A stretch of DNA of 60,434 nt. Source: Armatimonadaceae bacterium. Lineage in GTDB: Bacteria; Armatimonadota; Armatimonadia; Armatimonadales; Armatimonadaceae. Each line of letters opens with the position of its first letter. Positions within the stretch are counted from its first letter, which is position 1. Positions 19,276 through 28,552 of this stretch are shown here, piece by piece. A program made the translations under genes and the position numbers. Under the pieces are notes generated by a model. That model saw only the letters and a list, made by a program, of their open reading frames with translations. It ran no database searches and had not been told where the DNA came from. The stretch covers positions 57,372 through 117,805 of the forward strand of contig JAUJOK010000012.1 in the NCBI GenBank assembly GCA_030447685.1, given 5' to 3'.

Positions 19276-20883
19276 TCAGTCCAGATGCTCGTAGCCGGGC
19301 AGGGTCAGGAACTCTACGAAATCATCGTCCGTGGTCATTTTGGCGAATAGCTCACTTGCCAGGATGTATTTGCCTGCCGCGTAGCGTTCCGGGCCGACCG
19401 CCGCCTTTATTTTATCTAACTCCTCCTCCAGAATCTGATGAAACAGTTCTGCCGTGAACTTGCGGCCATCCTGGAGGATGCCCTGGGGATGCCGAATCCA
19501 CTGCCAGAGCTGCGCCCGCGAAATCTCCGCCGTCGCGGCGTCCTCCATCAGATTGAAGATAGGCACCGCGCCGGAGCCGCGCAGCCACGCCTCCAGATAT
19601 TGGACACCGACACTGACATTGGTTCGTACGCCCGCTTCGGTGATGGGACCTTCGGGGACCGCCAACAGGTCGGCGGCGGTCACGTTTACGTCGTCACGCT
19701 GGCGGCTAACCTGGTTCGGCTGGGGCATATGCTCGTTGAAGACCTCCAGAGCGATGGGCACCAGGCCGGGATGCGCTACCCAGGTGCCGTCATGGCCGTC
19801 GCGCGCTTCGCGTTCCTTGTCCGCGCGCACCTTGTTCATCGCCTCGTCGTTAGCGGCAGGGTCGTTCTTGATCGGTATCTGCGCGGCCATGCCGCCCATC
19901 GCGTGCGCGCCCCGACGGTGGCAGGTCTTGATCGTCAGCAGCGAATAGGCGCGCATGAATGGCGAGGTCATCGTTACCAGACCCCGGTCGGGCAGGATAA
20001 CGTGGGACTGGTTCCGCAGCTTCTTGATATAGCTGAAGATATAGTCCCAGCGCCCGCAATTCAGGCCCGCCGAGTGGTCGCGCAGTTCATAGAGTATCTC
20101 GTCCATCTCAAAGGAGGCCAGAATCGTCTCGATAAGCACCGTCGCCTTGATGGAACCCCGCGGAACGCCCAATTCGTTCTGCGCATGGACGAACACATCG
20201 TTCCACAGGCGCGCCTCCTGATGCCCTTCCAGCTTCGGCAGATAAAAGTAGGGGCCGGAACCTTTTTCTAACAGAGTCCGCGCATTGTGGAAAAAGTAAA
20301 GGCCGAAATCGAGCAGGCTGCCGGACACCGGTACGCCATCCACGAGAATGTGCTTTTCCACGAGGTGCCAGCCGCGCGGGCGGGCGATAATCACGGCCAC
20401 CGCCTCATTCAGCGCGTAGTTTCTGCCGTCGGGATTGGCAAAGGTGATGGTGCGGTTGTTGGCGTCGCGCAGGTTGATCTGCCCCTGCAACTGGTTGAAG
20501 GCAGTCGGCGAGTTGGCGTCCTCGAAGTCGGCCATGAACACCTTCGCGCCGGAGTTGAGCGCGTTAATGACCATCTTCCGGTCGCCGGACGGGCCGGTAA
20601 TCTCGATGCGGCGGTCCTGAAGATCGGCGGGGACGGGCGCAATGCTCCACGCGCCGGTACGAACGTGCTCGGTTTCGGGCGGGAAGTCGGGCAGTTTTCC
20701 GGCGTCGATCTCCGCCTGCCGCTCTTCCCGCCGCCGAAGCAGCGCGGTACGCCGCTCCCGAAATGTACGCTCCAGCCCGGCGACGAAACGCAGCGCATCC
20801 GGCGTCAATATCTCCGCGAACTGCGAGGCGGCGTCGCCGGTGACTTCCACCCCTTCCACCAAACTTCCAGCCTGATTTGTCAT
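19276..20883 (-). CDS. aceB: Malate synthase A
   Basis: 535 residues, the usual length of malate synthase [21 protein letters not shown] (about 94-113) contains the acidic metal-binding site; [12 protein letters not shown] has the conserved Arg-Gly-Trp; [20 protein letters not shown] has the catalytic Glu; the [17 protein letters not shown] motif and [16 protein letters not shown] are family signatures. It condenses glyoxylate and acetyl-CoA to malate. No isocitrate lyase is in the window, whereas GlcE and GlcF (35.6-38.1 kb) would make glyoxylate from glycolate, so a glycolate-use role is plausible. The C-terminus ends LPGYEHLD. Confidence 0.93.
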   Translation of the reverse strand: MTNQAGSLVEGVEVTGDAASQFAEILTPDALRFVAGLERTFRERRTALLRRREERQAEIDAGKLPDFPPETEHVRTGAWSIAPVPADLQDRRIEITGPSGDRKMVINALNSGAKVFMADFEDANSPTAFNQLQGQINLRDANNRTITFANPDGRNYALNEAVAVIIARPRGWHLVEKHILVDGVPVSGSLLDFGLYFFHNARTLLEKGSGPYFYLPKLEGHQEARLWNDVFVHAQNELGVPRGSIKATVLIETILASFEMDEILYELRDHSAGLNCGRWDYIFSYIKKLRNQSHVILPDRGLVTMTSPFMRAYSLLTIKTCHRRGAHAMGGMAAQIPIKNDPAANDEAMNKVRADKEREARDGHDGTWVAHPGLVPIALEVFNEHMPQPNQVSRQRDDVNVTAADLLAVPEGPITEAGVRTNVSVGVQYLEAWLRGSGAVPIFNLMEDAATAEISRAQLWQWIRHPQGILQDGRKFTAELFHQILEEELDKIKAAVGPERYAAGKYILASELFAKMTTDDDFVEFLTLPGYEHLD

Positions 20884-20991
20884 GGTGACAACTTATCCTT
20901 TATGATAACGATGGCAGATGCAAGTCAGCATCCTGCTATACCCAGTTCGCGGGAACCCGGCTTAACCCCTGCCTGTGAGCGCCCTTGCCAC

Positions 20992-23334
20992 CTATGGGGA
21001 TTTCGTCACCCGGCTTTGGGGTCGAAGCGCTGCCTCTACCCGCTCGGGATGATGAAACTGGGCCGCGTATGTTTCGGCAGGCAAGAACTGCTCTCCCATC
21101 TGCCAGCGTATATAACGCGCCGCGCTCAGCGACCCGTCGTAGAAGCCTTCCGGGGTATAGGTGATCCAGTCGTTCCCGGACGGGAGCACCGCTAATGTCG
21201 CAAGATGTTCTCCCGTCGCCACATTCCAGACGGTCATGCCCGGCCCCGTGCGCAGTGTCCAGTTCTTCAACGTGATGCCCGAACTGACGAGGGTGCGGCC
21301 ATCGGGGGAAAAGGCGATATGTCCCACGGTCGCCCCGCCTGCCGTCATCGTCCGCAGCAGCTTTCCCGCCCTGGCGTCCCACAGGTTTATCTCTCCCTCA
21401 TGCCACTGCCCGCCCCAGTCGCCCCCGCTTCGCGAGCCTCCGGTGGCGACGGTCTTTCCATCCGGCGACCATGCCACGCCATTGATGCTGTCGGCGTGCG
21501 CCGGGATACTAAGCAGCAATCTCCCACTCCGCGCCTCCCAGATGTCCAGCCGACCTCTCACGGCATCACGCTGCCACGGGCCTTTGCGCGTTCCCACTCC
21601 GGCCAGAAGGAGACCGTTTGGAGAAAAGGCTATCGCCTTTATGTCCTGCGTGTTTCCTTCCAAAGTTCGCAGCAGTGTCCCCTTCTGAAGGTCCCACAGC
21701 TTCACTTCCCGCTGGGCGGTCGCCAAAACCCTGCTGTCCGGCGAGAAGGTAACGGCATAGGTCCAGTTGGGATGCGCTTTCAGCGTGTGTGTCATCGTTT
21801 TCGTCGCCACGTCCCAGAGGCGAACCGTAGCCCCGACACCTCCCGCCGCAATCATTCGGTTGTCGGGCGAGAAGGCGACCGTGGCGACTCCGGGAGACGA
21901 CCAATCAGGGTTATCGGAGTCAAGACGTGATGATCCTGACACCAGCGTGTCGCGAAGCTCGCCGGTGCGGATATCCCATAAAAGCAGTGTCTTTTCGGTC
22001 GTTGCCCCCACGAGAGTTTTACCATCCGCAGAAAATGTCACCGCTCGCAGATCGCCACGATTCCTGTTGTCACGGGGGCTGGTGAAGGTTCGCTGGAGTT
22101 TCCCCGTCCGCATATCCCAGAGACGCACCGGCTCTCCCGGAGTCGCCAGCATCGTTCCATCGGGCGAAAAGGCGAAGGTGGAAGCAAAGGAAATATGATG
22201 CTCCTGTTTTTGCTTCAAAGCTCCCGTTTCGGCGTCCCAAAGCTGCACCATTTCAAAGTAGCTTCCGCTTGCCAGCGTCTTTCCATCCGGCGAGAAAGCG
22301 ACCGAAGTAACGGTGTTGAGGCGGCCCTGTGATTTCGCGATTGGCTGCCCTGTCCGTGTGTCCCATACCTGAAACAGCGCCGTGCCGTTGCTGTTGGTCG
22401 GGCTTTGGGCGTCTCCCGTCCCCGCGACCACGCGCCCGCCGTCGGGGGAGAAGGTCACGGAAATCACCTTACCGCTCGGTGCGGTCAGTACATGCCGAGC
22501 TTCCCCCGAGCGCGCGTCCCAGAGCGTCACCTGACTGCCGCTCGCTGAGGCAAGGAGGGTGCCATTCGGAGAATAGGCGACAGCGACCACGGGGGTGAAG
22601 AGTCCCGCCGCGCCACTTTCCTTACTTTCCTCGACTCTTGCCAGCGTCCGCTTCAGCTCTCGCTGCGAGATGTCCCATATCTTTATCTCCGTTGCTGCGG
22701 GATTGTTTTTTCCGCTCGGAAGAGGCAGAACCGACTTTTCACTGGCGATTGCCAGAAACGCGCCGTCCGGCGAGAAGGCCAGGGAACGCAGCATTTGCTG
22801 GGGAAAGCTGAGGGCAAGCTGAAGCACGCCTGTCTGTACGTCCCAGAACTTGACCGCCCCATCCCGTCCTGCGCTGACCACCACGCGCGAATCAGGTGAG
22901 AAGGCGACCGCCTGGAGGGCGCGCTGATGCCCCGTCAGTGTCCGCAGCAACAGCCCCGTTTTGGCGTTCCACAGTTTTACGGTCTGGTCTTTGCTGACAC
23001 TGGCAAGAAGATTCCCTTTTGGGTCGAAGGCAACGGCAGCCACTGTATCGGTGTGTCCCGTCAGGGTTTGTTTCCATTCAAGCGTCCGCGCGTCCCATAA
23101 GATGACGGTGTTGTCCCTGTTTCCTCCACTTGCCAGCGTTGAGCCGTCGGGCGAAAAGGCAAGGCACTCCACCGCGAGTACATGACCGACCTCGTGGATA
23201 ACACTAATTTCCGGTTTCATGGCAGTTCCTTTATCTGCGGCGAGCGCGCAAGAAAGGACGAGGTGCAGAGCGAAAAGCGCCACGAGTATTTTCAAACCGT
23301 GGCGGTACAGACTTGCCGGAATCTTTATATGCAT
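20992..23334 (-). CDS. Secreted WD40-repeat protein with 14 repeats
   Basis: 780 residues. A signal peptide (KILVALFALHLVLSCALAAD) precedes about 14 WD40 units, recognisable by the [AT]FSPDG and LWD[AV]xTG pattern, for example AFSPDGSTLASGGNRDNTVI and AWSPDGKTVATGGSRSGGDW. Fourteen units would make two seven-bladed beta-propellers. The C-terminal segment EGFYDGSLSAARYIRWQMGE resembles tails that follow propellers in bacterial WD40/caspase-associated proteins, but no protease domain is present. Probably a periplasmic or surface scaffold. Downstream of the adenylating enzyme, with a 12-nt gap, on the same strand. Confidence 0.85.
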   Translation of the reverse strand: MHIKIPASLYRHGLKILVALFALHLVLSCALAADKGTAMKPEISVIHEVGHVLAVECLAFSPDGSTLASGGNRDNTVILWDARTLEWKQTLTGHTDTVAAVAFDPKGNLLASVSKDQTVKLWNAKTGLLLRTLTGHQRALQAVAFSPDSRVVVSAGRDGAVKFWDVQTGVLQLALSFPQQMLRSLAFSPDGAFLAIASEKSVLPLPSGKNNPAATEIKIWDISQRELKRTLARVEESKESGAAGLFTPVVAVAYSPNGTLLASASGSQVTLWDARSGEARHVLTAPSGKVISVTFSPDGGRVVAGTGDAQSPTNSNGTALFQVWDTRTGQPIAKSQGRLNTVTSVAFSPDGKTLASGSYFEMVQLWDAETGALKQKQEHHISFASTFAFSPDGTMLATPGEPVRLWDMRTGKLQRTFTSPRDNRNRGDLRAVTFSADGKTLVGATTEKTLLLWDIRTGELRDTLVSGSSRLDSDNPDWSSPGVATVAFSPDNRMIAAGGVGATVRLWDVATKTMTHTLKAHPNWTYAVTFSPDSRVLATAQREVKLWDLQKGTLLRTLEGNTQDIKAIAFSPNGLLLAGVGTRKGPWQRDAVRGRLDIWEARSGRLLLSIPAHADSINGVAWSPDGKTVATGGSRSGGDWGGQWHEGEINLWDARAGKLLRTMTAGGATVGHIAFSPDGRTLVSSGITLKNWTLRTGPGMTVWNVATGEHLATLAVLPSGNDWITYTPEGFYDGSLSAARYIRWQMGEQFLPAETYAAQFHHPERVEAALRPQSRVTKSP

Positions 23335-23346
23335 GTGTTTTCCTTG

Positions 23347-24855
23347 TTACTTTCTCGTGTAGCGATGTTTGACGCCGACGGGGAAGTATTCCGGGTCGCC
23401 GTTGGGAGTGAGACGAACGTGGGGCGTGCGGTATTCCGCCGGGACATAATGGGCGAACTCGCTATTCAGGCGCAACAGGTGGCTTTCGAGGGACGCGGCG
23501 ATGGCCTGGCGTTTCTCCTCGCTGTCTTCCACGCCGGGCGCAAGCTCTACCACCACGGACAGAACCCGGTTACGGTCGGCGTCTTCCGTTGTCTGAAGCA
23601 CGAACTTTCCCGTCACCCACTCCTGGATGACCGGCTGCTCCAGCCCCACGGTGACGTTTTCCGGGTAGATGTTCGCGCCGAAGAAGGAGACGGTAAAGTG
23701 GGAGCGACCGAAGACATAAACGAAGGGCAGCGGACGGATACCGTGCTCGCCGCCGTGACGCTTTAGCTCCGCCGCAGGGTCGAAGCCCTGTTCGCTGAGA
23801 AAAGCGAGCATCCGGTCATAGGAAATCACGCCGCCGGTATCGGAAATGTGATAACGGACGAGGGGAATGCCGTTATCGCCGGAAAAAAGCAGGGTTCCCG
23901 CGTGTGTCTCGAAAAAGCGGCTGTGCGGGTCGTACTGCACCAGGGTGGGCAGGCGGGATTCGCCAAACAGTTCGTAGGCAACCTGGGGATGCTGCGCCAA
24001 AAAACGCCGGATGCAGATGCTGAGCGGTGTTTCATTGCCCAGAACGCCCGCGTCCGCCGTGCCGTAGAGCGAGGCGGAGTCATAGCAGGGATTGACTGCG
24101 CCGACGCGCTCACCGACGAAGCTGCGCCACTCCTCGCTAAACACCTCACCGGCCAGGACGAGTTTTATGCGGTACCGGTCCCACGCTACGCCGCGCGCCC
24201 TGCCGGTGTCGATCACATCCTTCAGGAAGGGGGGGTAGCCCAGAAGCACAGTCTGCTCGAAGGCCGGGCCGAGCGCCTGAACGACCCGCAAAATCTCCTC
24301 TTTGTTGTTGCCGGGAGTGACGACGGTAATCGGATACCCTTTGACGGCAAGGTGGCGGCAGCAGTTGGCCGTATATATCCCACCCACCCAGGTGCCCAGA
24401 GGAAAGCAGACGACAGCCAGAGTGCGGTGCGTATCGGCGTGGAAACTATCGTGAAAGACCTGCTCGAAACGCGTGGCAATCGGCAGTTCATCCGTAACGA
24501 AGCGCGGCCATAGGGTCGGCTCCCCCGTCGAGCCGGACGACACGGCGATGAGGTCACAGGAGTCCAGCCGCCCCTCCCGGCAAAGCGCGGGGAGCGGGTG
24601 GCGCTTCAGGTAGTTTTCTTTGGTCAGGAGCGGCAGGCGCTGGAAATCAGCGAAGGTGCGAACGGTATCGGGAGGTATACCCTGCTCGGCCAGAAACGCC
24701 CGGTACGCGGGAACCGTGGCGACGACGGCGCGAAACAGGGCAAGAACGGTTTCCTCCGGGGGCACGTCAGCGGCGTGCCCGAGCCGCTCGTCCAGCGGCG
24801 TGCTCAGGAACTGCTGCATCGCCGCCAGCGTCCGCTGTGGTTTCTGCTCCTCCAT
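23347..24855 (-). CDS. PaaK-like adenylate-forming enzyme (phenylacetate-CoA ligase family)
   Basis: 502 residues. AVSSGSTGEPTLWPRFVTDE (about 105-124) is the P-loop of acyl-adenylating enzymes; YGTADAGVLGNETPL (about 262-276) holds the motif that binds AMP; LLFSGDNGIPLVRYHISDTG is the GD/RYxxxD region; VYVFGRSHFTVSFFGANIYP is the hinge before the C-terminal subdomain. It resembles phenylacetate-CoA ligases more than fatty-acyl ligases. It begins 6 nt after the PhyH stop, so the two are probably co-transcribed. The acid it activates cannot be told from the sequence. Confidence 0.82.
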   Translation of the reverse strand: MEEQKPQRTLAAMQQFLSTPLDERLGHAADVPPEETVLALFRAVVATVPAYRAFLAEQGIPPDTVRTFADFQRLPLLTKENYLKRHPLPALCREGRLDSCDLIAVSSGSTGEPTLWPRFVTDELPIATRFEQVFHDSFHADTHRTLAVVCFPLGTWVGGIYTANCCRHLAVKGYPITVVTPGNNKEEILRVVQALGPAFEQTVLLGYPPFLKDVIDTGRARGVAWDRYRIKLVLAGEVFSEEWRSFVGERVGAVNPCYDSASLYGTADAGVLGNETPLSICIRRFLAQHPQVAYELFGESRLPTLVQYDPHSRFFETHAGTLLFSGDNGIPLVRYHISDTGGVISYDRMLAFLSEQGFDPAAELKRHGGEHGIRPLPFVYVFGRSHFTVSFFGANIYPENVTVGLEQPVIQEWVTGKFVLQTTEDADRNRVLSVVVELAPGVEDSEEKRQAIAASLESHLLRLNSEFAHYVPAEYRTPHVRLTPNGDPEYFPVGVKHRYTRK

Positions 24856-24861
24856 GCTGTT

Positions 24862-25695
24862 CTACTCCCGGCGCGGGCGTACTACCGTCACGCCATCGTC
24901 TTCGATAAGGGGACGGTTATAGATATAGGGCGGCTCCAATACCGCGCGCTGCGCCTCGGTCAACTCCTCCACCCATTCCGGGAACGTGGTCTGGTGATAG
25001 CCGCCCGCAAAGTGCAGGTACTTGGGTGAGTAACGGTACAAAAGCGAGCGGCGCTGGTGGGACGCTTTCCAGGGCATCGTTCCGTGCGTCGTCGCTTCGT
25101 TGAAGATGAGAAGGTCGCCCGCTTTGCAGGGAACATTATAAACGATGTCCTGATCGGACTCCCACTCGATGATCTCGCGCGGGCACCGGTAGTTCGCCTT
25201 GTGACTTCCGGGAATGCAGCAGAACCCGCCGTCGCCCTCGTTCACATCCGCTAACTGGTACTGGAAGACAACCATCCCGCACCGCATCTGCCCGTTCTTG
25301 TAGATGTAGTATTGCGAGCCATCGAAGCCATGCCCCGGCCCATGCAGGATCAGCCCTTCCGCGCCCGCATCGGCAAACAAGGCGAACGGCGCATGATCCA
25401 TCCGCCACCCGCGCCCGTGCATCTCATTCAGATAGGGAATAGCCCTGGGGTGGGCAAGCAGTTCCCGAAAAGGCTCGCACCAGGGATGCTCCCAGGTCAG
25501 CATCCCGCTGAACATGCCACGCTTCGCGCCGGTGAGAGTGCTGGACTTTCCCGTATTGGAGTTGCCGTCCTGGCCCATTTTATCTTCGTTGGCATCGAAG
25601 GCTGCATTCAGCCGCGCGACCTCTTCGCTGTCCAGGAAGTTACGGACAACAAGGTAGCCTTGAACATCGAATAGATACTTTTCACGCTCGGTCAT
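24862..25695 (-). CDS. Phytanoyl-CoA dioxygenase family protein (PhyH)
   Basis: 277 residues from ATG 25695 (MTEREKYLFDVQGYLVVRNF). A GCAGGAGAC ribosome binding site sits 6 nt before this ATG, which argues against the in-frame ATG six codons upstream. PhyH core features include MDHAPFALFADAGAEGLILH, the Fe/2-oxoglutarate region FQYQLADVNEGDGGFCCIPG and the distal His in LLIFNEATTHGTMPWKASHQ, followed by RSLLYRYSPKYL. Lies 27 nt after the deacetylase-like gene and 6 nt before the PaaK-like gene. An Fe(II)/2-oxoglutarate hydroxylase is expected; the substrate is unknown. Confidence 0.84.
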   Translation of the reverse strand: MTEREKYLFDVQGYLVVRNFLDSEEVARLNAAFDANEDKMGQDGNSNTGKSSTLTGAKRGMFSGMLTWEHPWCEPFRELLAHPRAIPYLNEMHGRGWRMDHAPFALFADAGAEGLILHGPGHGFDGSQYYIYKNGQMRCGMVVFQYQLADVNEGDGGFCCIPGSHKANYRCPREIIEWESDQDIVYNVPCKAGDLLIFNEATTHGTMPWKASHQRRSLLYRYSPKYLHFAGGYHQTTFPEWVEELTEAQRAVLEPPYIYNRPLIEDDGVTVVRPRRE

Positions 25696-25722
25696 AGTTT
25701 TGTCTCCTGCCATTGTTGGCGG

Positions 25723-26943
25723 TCAAGAAAGCGTCAGAATAAGTTCCCCGGAGGGAAGGTCAGCGCACCAGACGATGCTTCCCGGTTCCTCACGCCAGGT
25801 GCTCGATTCCAGCGAACTATTAATGCCTGTCAGACGACGCAAGGACACATTGCCCGCCCGCACTTCACGGATTGGGCGCTCGGTTCGCAGGCGGATGGTG
25901 AAGTCGGGGCAGGCGATGGTGGAGGTCAGGCGCACCTCAAGCGCGTCTCCTCGCTCCGTCACCTGCACCTGCGCCACAGCCTGCGCGGCCACCACGCGCG
26001 CCAGTTCACTGCACTTCACCCACTGGACGCCCGCGCCCAGATGCTCCCGAATGCGGCCCAGCGTGATGCGAAGGTCTGCCAGACCCGTTCCGCGCCCCTC
26101 GGAAAAAAGCGACTGCCAGTGCGTATGGAAGCCCAGAACGCTGCCGTTGCGATACAACTCCACCAGACGCCCCGCCTGCCCGTCTTCAGTAATCAGAATG
26201 TCGAATTGCGACGGCTCGCCGAACTGCGTGCGCCACGAAGGGTCATCGGTGGCGCTGACGACGGTCACGCACGCTTCGCCGCGCTCTTTGTCAAGCGACA
26301 TGATGCGCGGCAGCACGACCGGCGAGCGGTCATCCACATGCAGAAAGTACCAGGCGATAGGCAGACCGCATACCTCTTTAACGGCGTCGCGTATCGCCGC
26401 CTGATACGTCCACTCAATATCGCGGCAGGACGCTCCCGGCGAGGTCGCGCCCGTCGGCTGCAAGCCCAGGTCATGGAGGATACGCAGGCCATAGGCGAAG
26501 TATTCGGTCAGATGGTTCCGATTCGTGTGCGGCCCCATCTCTTTTTCCGTGTAGTCGCCGGGCCGCTCGCACTGGATGTCCCAGGCCAGGAAGTGCGTCA
26601 GGAACTCGATGCAGATGTCCATCTGCGGCGACACGCGCTCGCGGACGATACGCAGAAATTCCTCCTGGTCAGCGGGCTTCACGTCCGGCAGGGTGCGATC
26701 TATCCGTCCGATGCCCGCCGGAACGGGCAGCACGCTGAACTTGCCGCGCACGCCGAATTCCTCGATCAGGTCCGCCCACGCCGCTGTAAAGGTGTTGGGA
26801 ACATCGCGCACATGCGGCTCCCAATACTGCTCGAAGTGCGCCAGGTTCAGACAGGGCGCGGGGTCATCCACGATAAAGAAGATCGGCAGGCGCAAACGCG
26901 GCCATTCAAAGCGAATATCGGTTGTCGATATAGATTGGTTCAT
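25723..26943 (-). CDS. Polysaccharide-deacetylase-like (NodB-fold) protein of uncertain activity
   Basis: 406 residues from ATG 26943, preceded by AAGGTG 8 nt upstream; an in-frame GTG three codons earlier lacks such a site. LRLPIFFIVDDPAPCLNLAH at the N-terminus has an Asp-Asp pair as in NodB-fold deacetylases. QMDICIEFLTHFLAWDIQCE and VLGFHTHWQSLFSEG hold His residues that could bind metal. The last ~100 residues (VQVTERGDALEVRLTSTIAC...) look like a beta-sandwich. The family seems common in Armatimonadota sugar clusters, but no activity is known to me. Head of an apparent operon with PhyH and the PaaK-like enzyme. Confidence 0.55.
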   Translation of the reverse strand: MNQSISTTDIRFEWPRLRLPIFFIVDDPAPCLNLAHFEQYWEPHVRDVPNTFTAAWADLIEEFGVRGKFSVLPVPAGIGRIDRTLPDVKPADQEEFLRIVRERVSPQMDICIEFLTHFLAWDIQCERPGDYTEKEMGPHTNRNHLTEYFAYGLRILHDLGLQPTGATSPGASCRDIEWTYQAAIRDAVKEVCGLPIAWYFLHVDDRSPVVLPRIMSLDKERGEACVTVVSATDDPSWRTQFGEPSQFDILITEDGQAGRLVELYRNGSVLGFHTHWQSLFSEGRGTGLADLRITLGRIREHLGAGVQWVKCSELARVVAAQAVAQVQVTERGDALEVRLTSTIACPDFTIRLRTERPIREVRAGNVSLRRLTGINSSLESSTWREEPGSIVWCADLPSGELILTLS

Positions 26944-26988
26944 TGCAGACACCTTGTTTAATACAGAAAACGATTAAGTTGCTCAACG

Positions 26989-27372
26989 TCACCTGCTGTC
27001 GTCTAACTCGTGTTCGCGCTTGGTGAACCAGGCAATGGCGTCCTCATTGAACGGTTTGTCCACACGCAGCCGTGCCCTTTCCCGCTTAATACGCCGCCGT
27101 TTCGGCCCATAGTAAAACAGGCCATAGCATTTGTTCCCAAGAAACAACCCGCATACATGATTGGGTAAGTCCCAGAGTACCTGCACCTGCTCCGCAGGCG
27201 TAGCGAAGCCGAAGGGGAACATATAGAACTCGCGCCCCTCTTCTCCTCGGAAGTCGGCGTAGAAGTGAGGAGCAATAGCCGTTGGCCCCTCAATCGTCAG
27301 AGTCCATTTTCCATTGGGTGCGACTTCCTGTAGAACTCTCTCACGCTCGGGAAGCATCTTCTCCGTCTTCAT
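26989..27372 (-). CDS. Hypothetical protein
   Basis: 127 residues if started at ATG 27372 (MKTEKMLPERERVLQEVAPN); an alternative start at 27423 adds 17 residues. Neither has a clear ribosome binding site. It is a soluble alpha/beta protein with GKWTLTIEGPTAIAPHFYAD, FRGEEGREFYMFPFGFATPA and a basic segment YYGPKRRRIKRERARLRVDK near the C-terminus. No signal peptide, membrane segment or known domain was recognised. It is somewhat richer in A/T than its neighbours. Function unknown. Confidence 0.5.
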   Translation of the reverse strand: MKTEKMLPERERVLQEVAPNGKWTLTIEGPTAIAPHFYADFRGEEGREFYMFPFGFATPAEQVQVLWDLPNHVCGLFLGNKCYGLFYYGPKRRRIKRERARLRVDKPFNEDAIAWFTKREHELDDSR

Positions 27373-27480
27373 AGCGCAACTACGCTTGGTGACACACACG
27401 GCCCAACTTGAAATATGCCGCACGTTTAGCCGGTTTTAACGCATGTTATGCCGTAGATTTCATGGGCAATAACGGCATGG

Positions 27481-28422
27481 TTACGTGCCAAGAGCAAAGG
27501 CTCTGGCGGGATTCTCCACCGTCAGTTTGCGGATAGTCTTTTCTGAGACGCCGGATTTGCGGAGCGCGGGCAGGAAGTGGTCAGTGAAAAAAATATAGTC
27601 GCGGATGGTGCCGCCGTTCGGTTCACCGGCGTTGTACCAGCCGCGATCCATTGACAGCAGCAGGCGGTCGGCGTATTTGGGCAGCATGGCTCGAACGAGG
27701 GCGACATGCTGCTCCACGGGACGCCCACCGATGGCGTCGAACTCCACCCAGGCGCGTTTTTCGGCCACCTGTTCATGTTTCTTTGCGTCCGGTTCGCCGT
27801 CCGCGTGGACATAGATAAGCCGTGATGGGTCCACGCCCTCCTCCTGAAAAATACGTATCTCTTCCAGAGCCGCCGCGCCCTGAACCGTGTGACAGGCGAC
27901 GGCAAGCCCGGTGCGTTTGGCGGCGCGCGCGGCGGCGCGGACTATCTTGGCGTCCACCTCGGAAAGCCGGGGCGGGTCGCCCGCAGAGGGATCGACGCCA
28001 ATCTTGATAAAGCCGGGCTTGATGCCGGTGCCGTCGATGCCGCGCTCCCATTCCCGTATCCAGCGCGCGGCAAGCTGATCGGCGCTTTCGGTGAAGGCGT
28101 GTTTCGGCAGATATTTGTCGCTGGCCGCGCCGTAGTAGCCGGTGTTGGTGACGATGTGCAGGCCGGTTATCTCCGCAAGCCGACGGAGCACCAGCACATC
28201 GCGCCCGATGTAGGCGGGGGTGCAGTCCACGAACCCGACGACGCCGCGCTCCTTTATCTGCCGCAGGTACGGCAGCATGGTTCGCACGACCTCATCGGCG
28301 CTCCAGCGATGCTTTCCCGTCTTCTCCGCCCCGATGAAGTCGCACAGGATGTGCTCGTGCGGCAGGGCGAACCCAAACTCTTTCGCGGGAATCGAACCGA
28401 CAACGGTCTGTATATGGGGCAT
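27481..28422 (-). CDS. Phosphotriesterase-family (PTE/Php) metal-dependent hydrolase
   Basis: 313 residues from ATG 28422, MPHIQTVVGSIPAKEFGFAL followed by PHEHILCDF, the HxH metal site of the amidohydrolase PTE branch. GVVGFVDCTPAYIGRDVLVL and LHIVTNTGYYGAASDKYLPK follow. GFIKIGVDP holds the position of the carboxylated Lys; VACHTVQGAAALEEI and LIYVHADGEPDAKKH give the next His ligands; LLLSMDRGWYNAGEPNGGTI carries the final Asp. The upstream extension of the frame to 28731 lacks homology and a ribosome binding site. Likely a lactonase or related esterase. Divergent from the Gfo/Idh/MocA gene. Confidence 0.82.
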   Translation of the reverse strand: MPHIQTVVGSIPAKEFGFALPHEHILCDFIGAEKTGKHRWSADEVVRTMLPYLRQIKERGVVGFVDCTPAYIGRDVLVLRRLAEITGLHIVTNTGYYGAASDKYLPKHAFTESADQLAARWIREWERGIDGTGIKPGFIKIGVDPSAGDPPRLSEVDAKIVRAAARAAKRTGLAVACHTVQGAAALEEIRIFQEEGVDPSRLIYVHADGEPDAKKHEQVAEKRAWVEFDAIGGRPVEQHVALVRAMLPKYADRLLLSMDRGWYNAGEPNGGTIRDYIFFTDHFLPALRKSGVSEKTIRKLTVENPARAFALGT

Positions 28423-28552
28423 ATTCGATGTTTCCCTGCGCCGCGAGAAATCTCCTTTATGGCTGCGGGCAGGAGACACGTGCCTGCCTGCCGAACTACT
28501 TTCCACGGCTCCGCGCTGCTGCTGAGCGAACGCTTTTGGAGGATACGCTACT
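28423..28552. promoter_or_regulatory. Divergent intergenic region with imperfect palindrome
   Basis: This gap separates the divergent phosphotriesterase and Gfo/Idh/MocA genes and must hold promoters for both. An imperfect palindrome (ggcaggagacacgtgcctgcc, about 28,469-28,489) is a possible operator. A TTTTGGAGGATACG ribosome binding site precedes the plus-strand ATG at 28553. No confident -35/-10 pair was found. Confidence 0.3.

Noticed and set aside
19438..20271. Long plus-strand open frames opposite malate synthase, WD40 and other genes
   Set aside because: They are shadows of strongly supported minus-strand genes, with Arg/Pro/Ser-rich translations and no domains.
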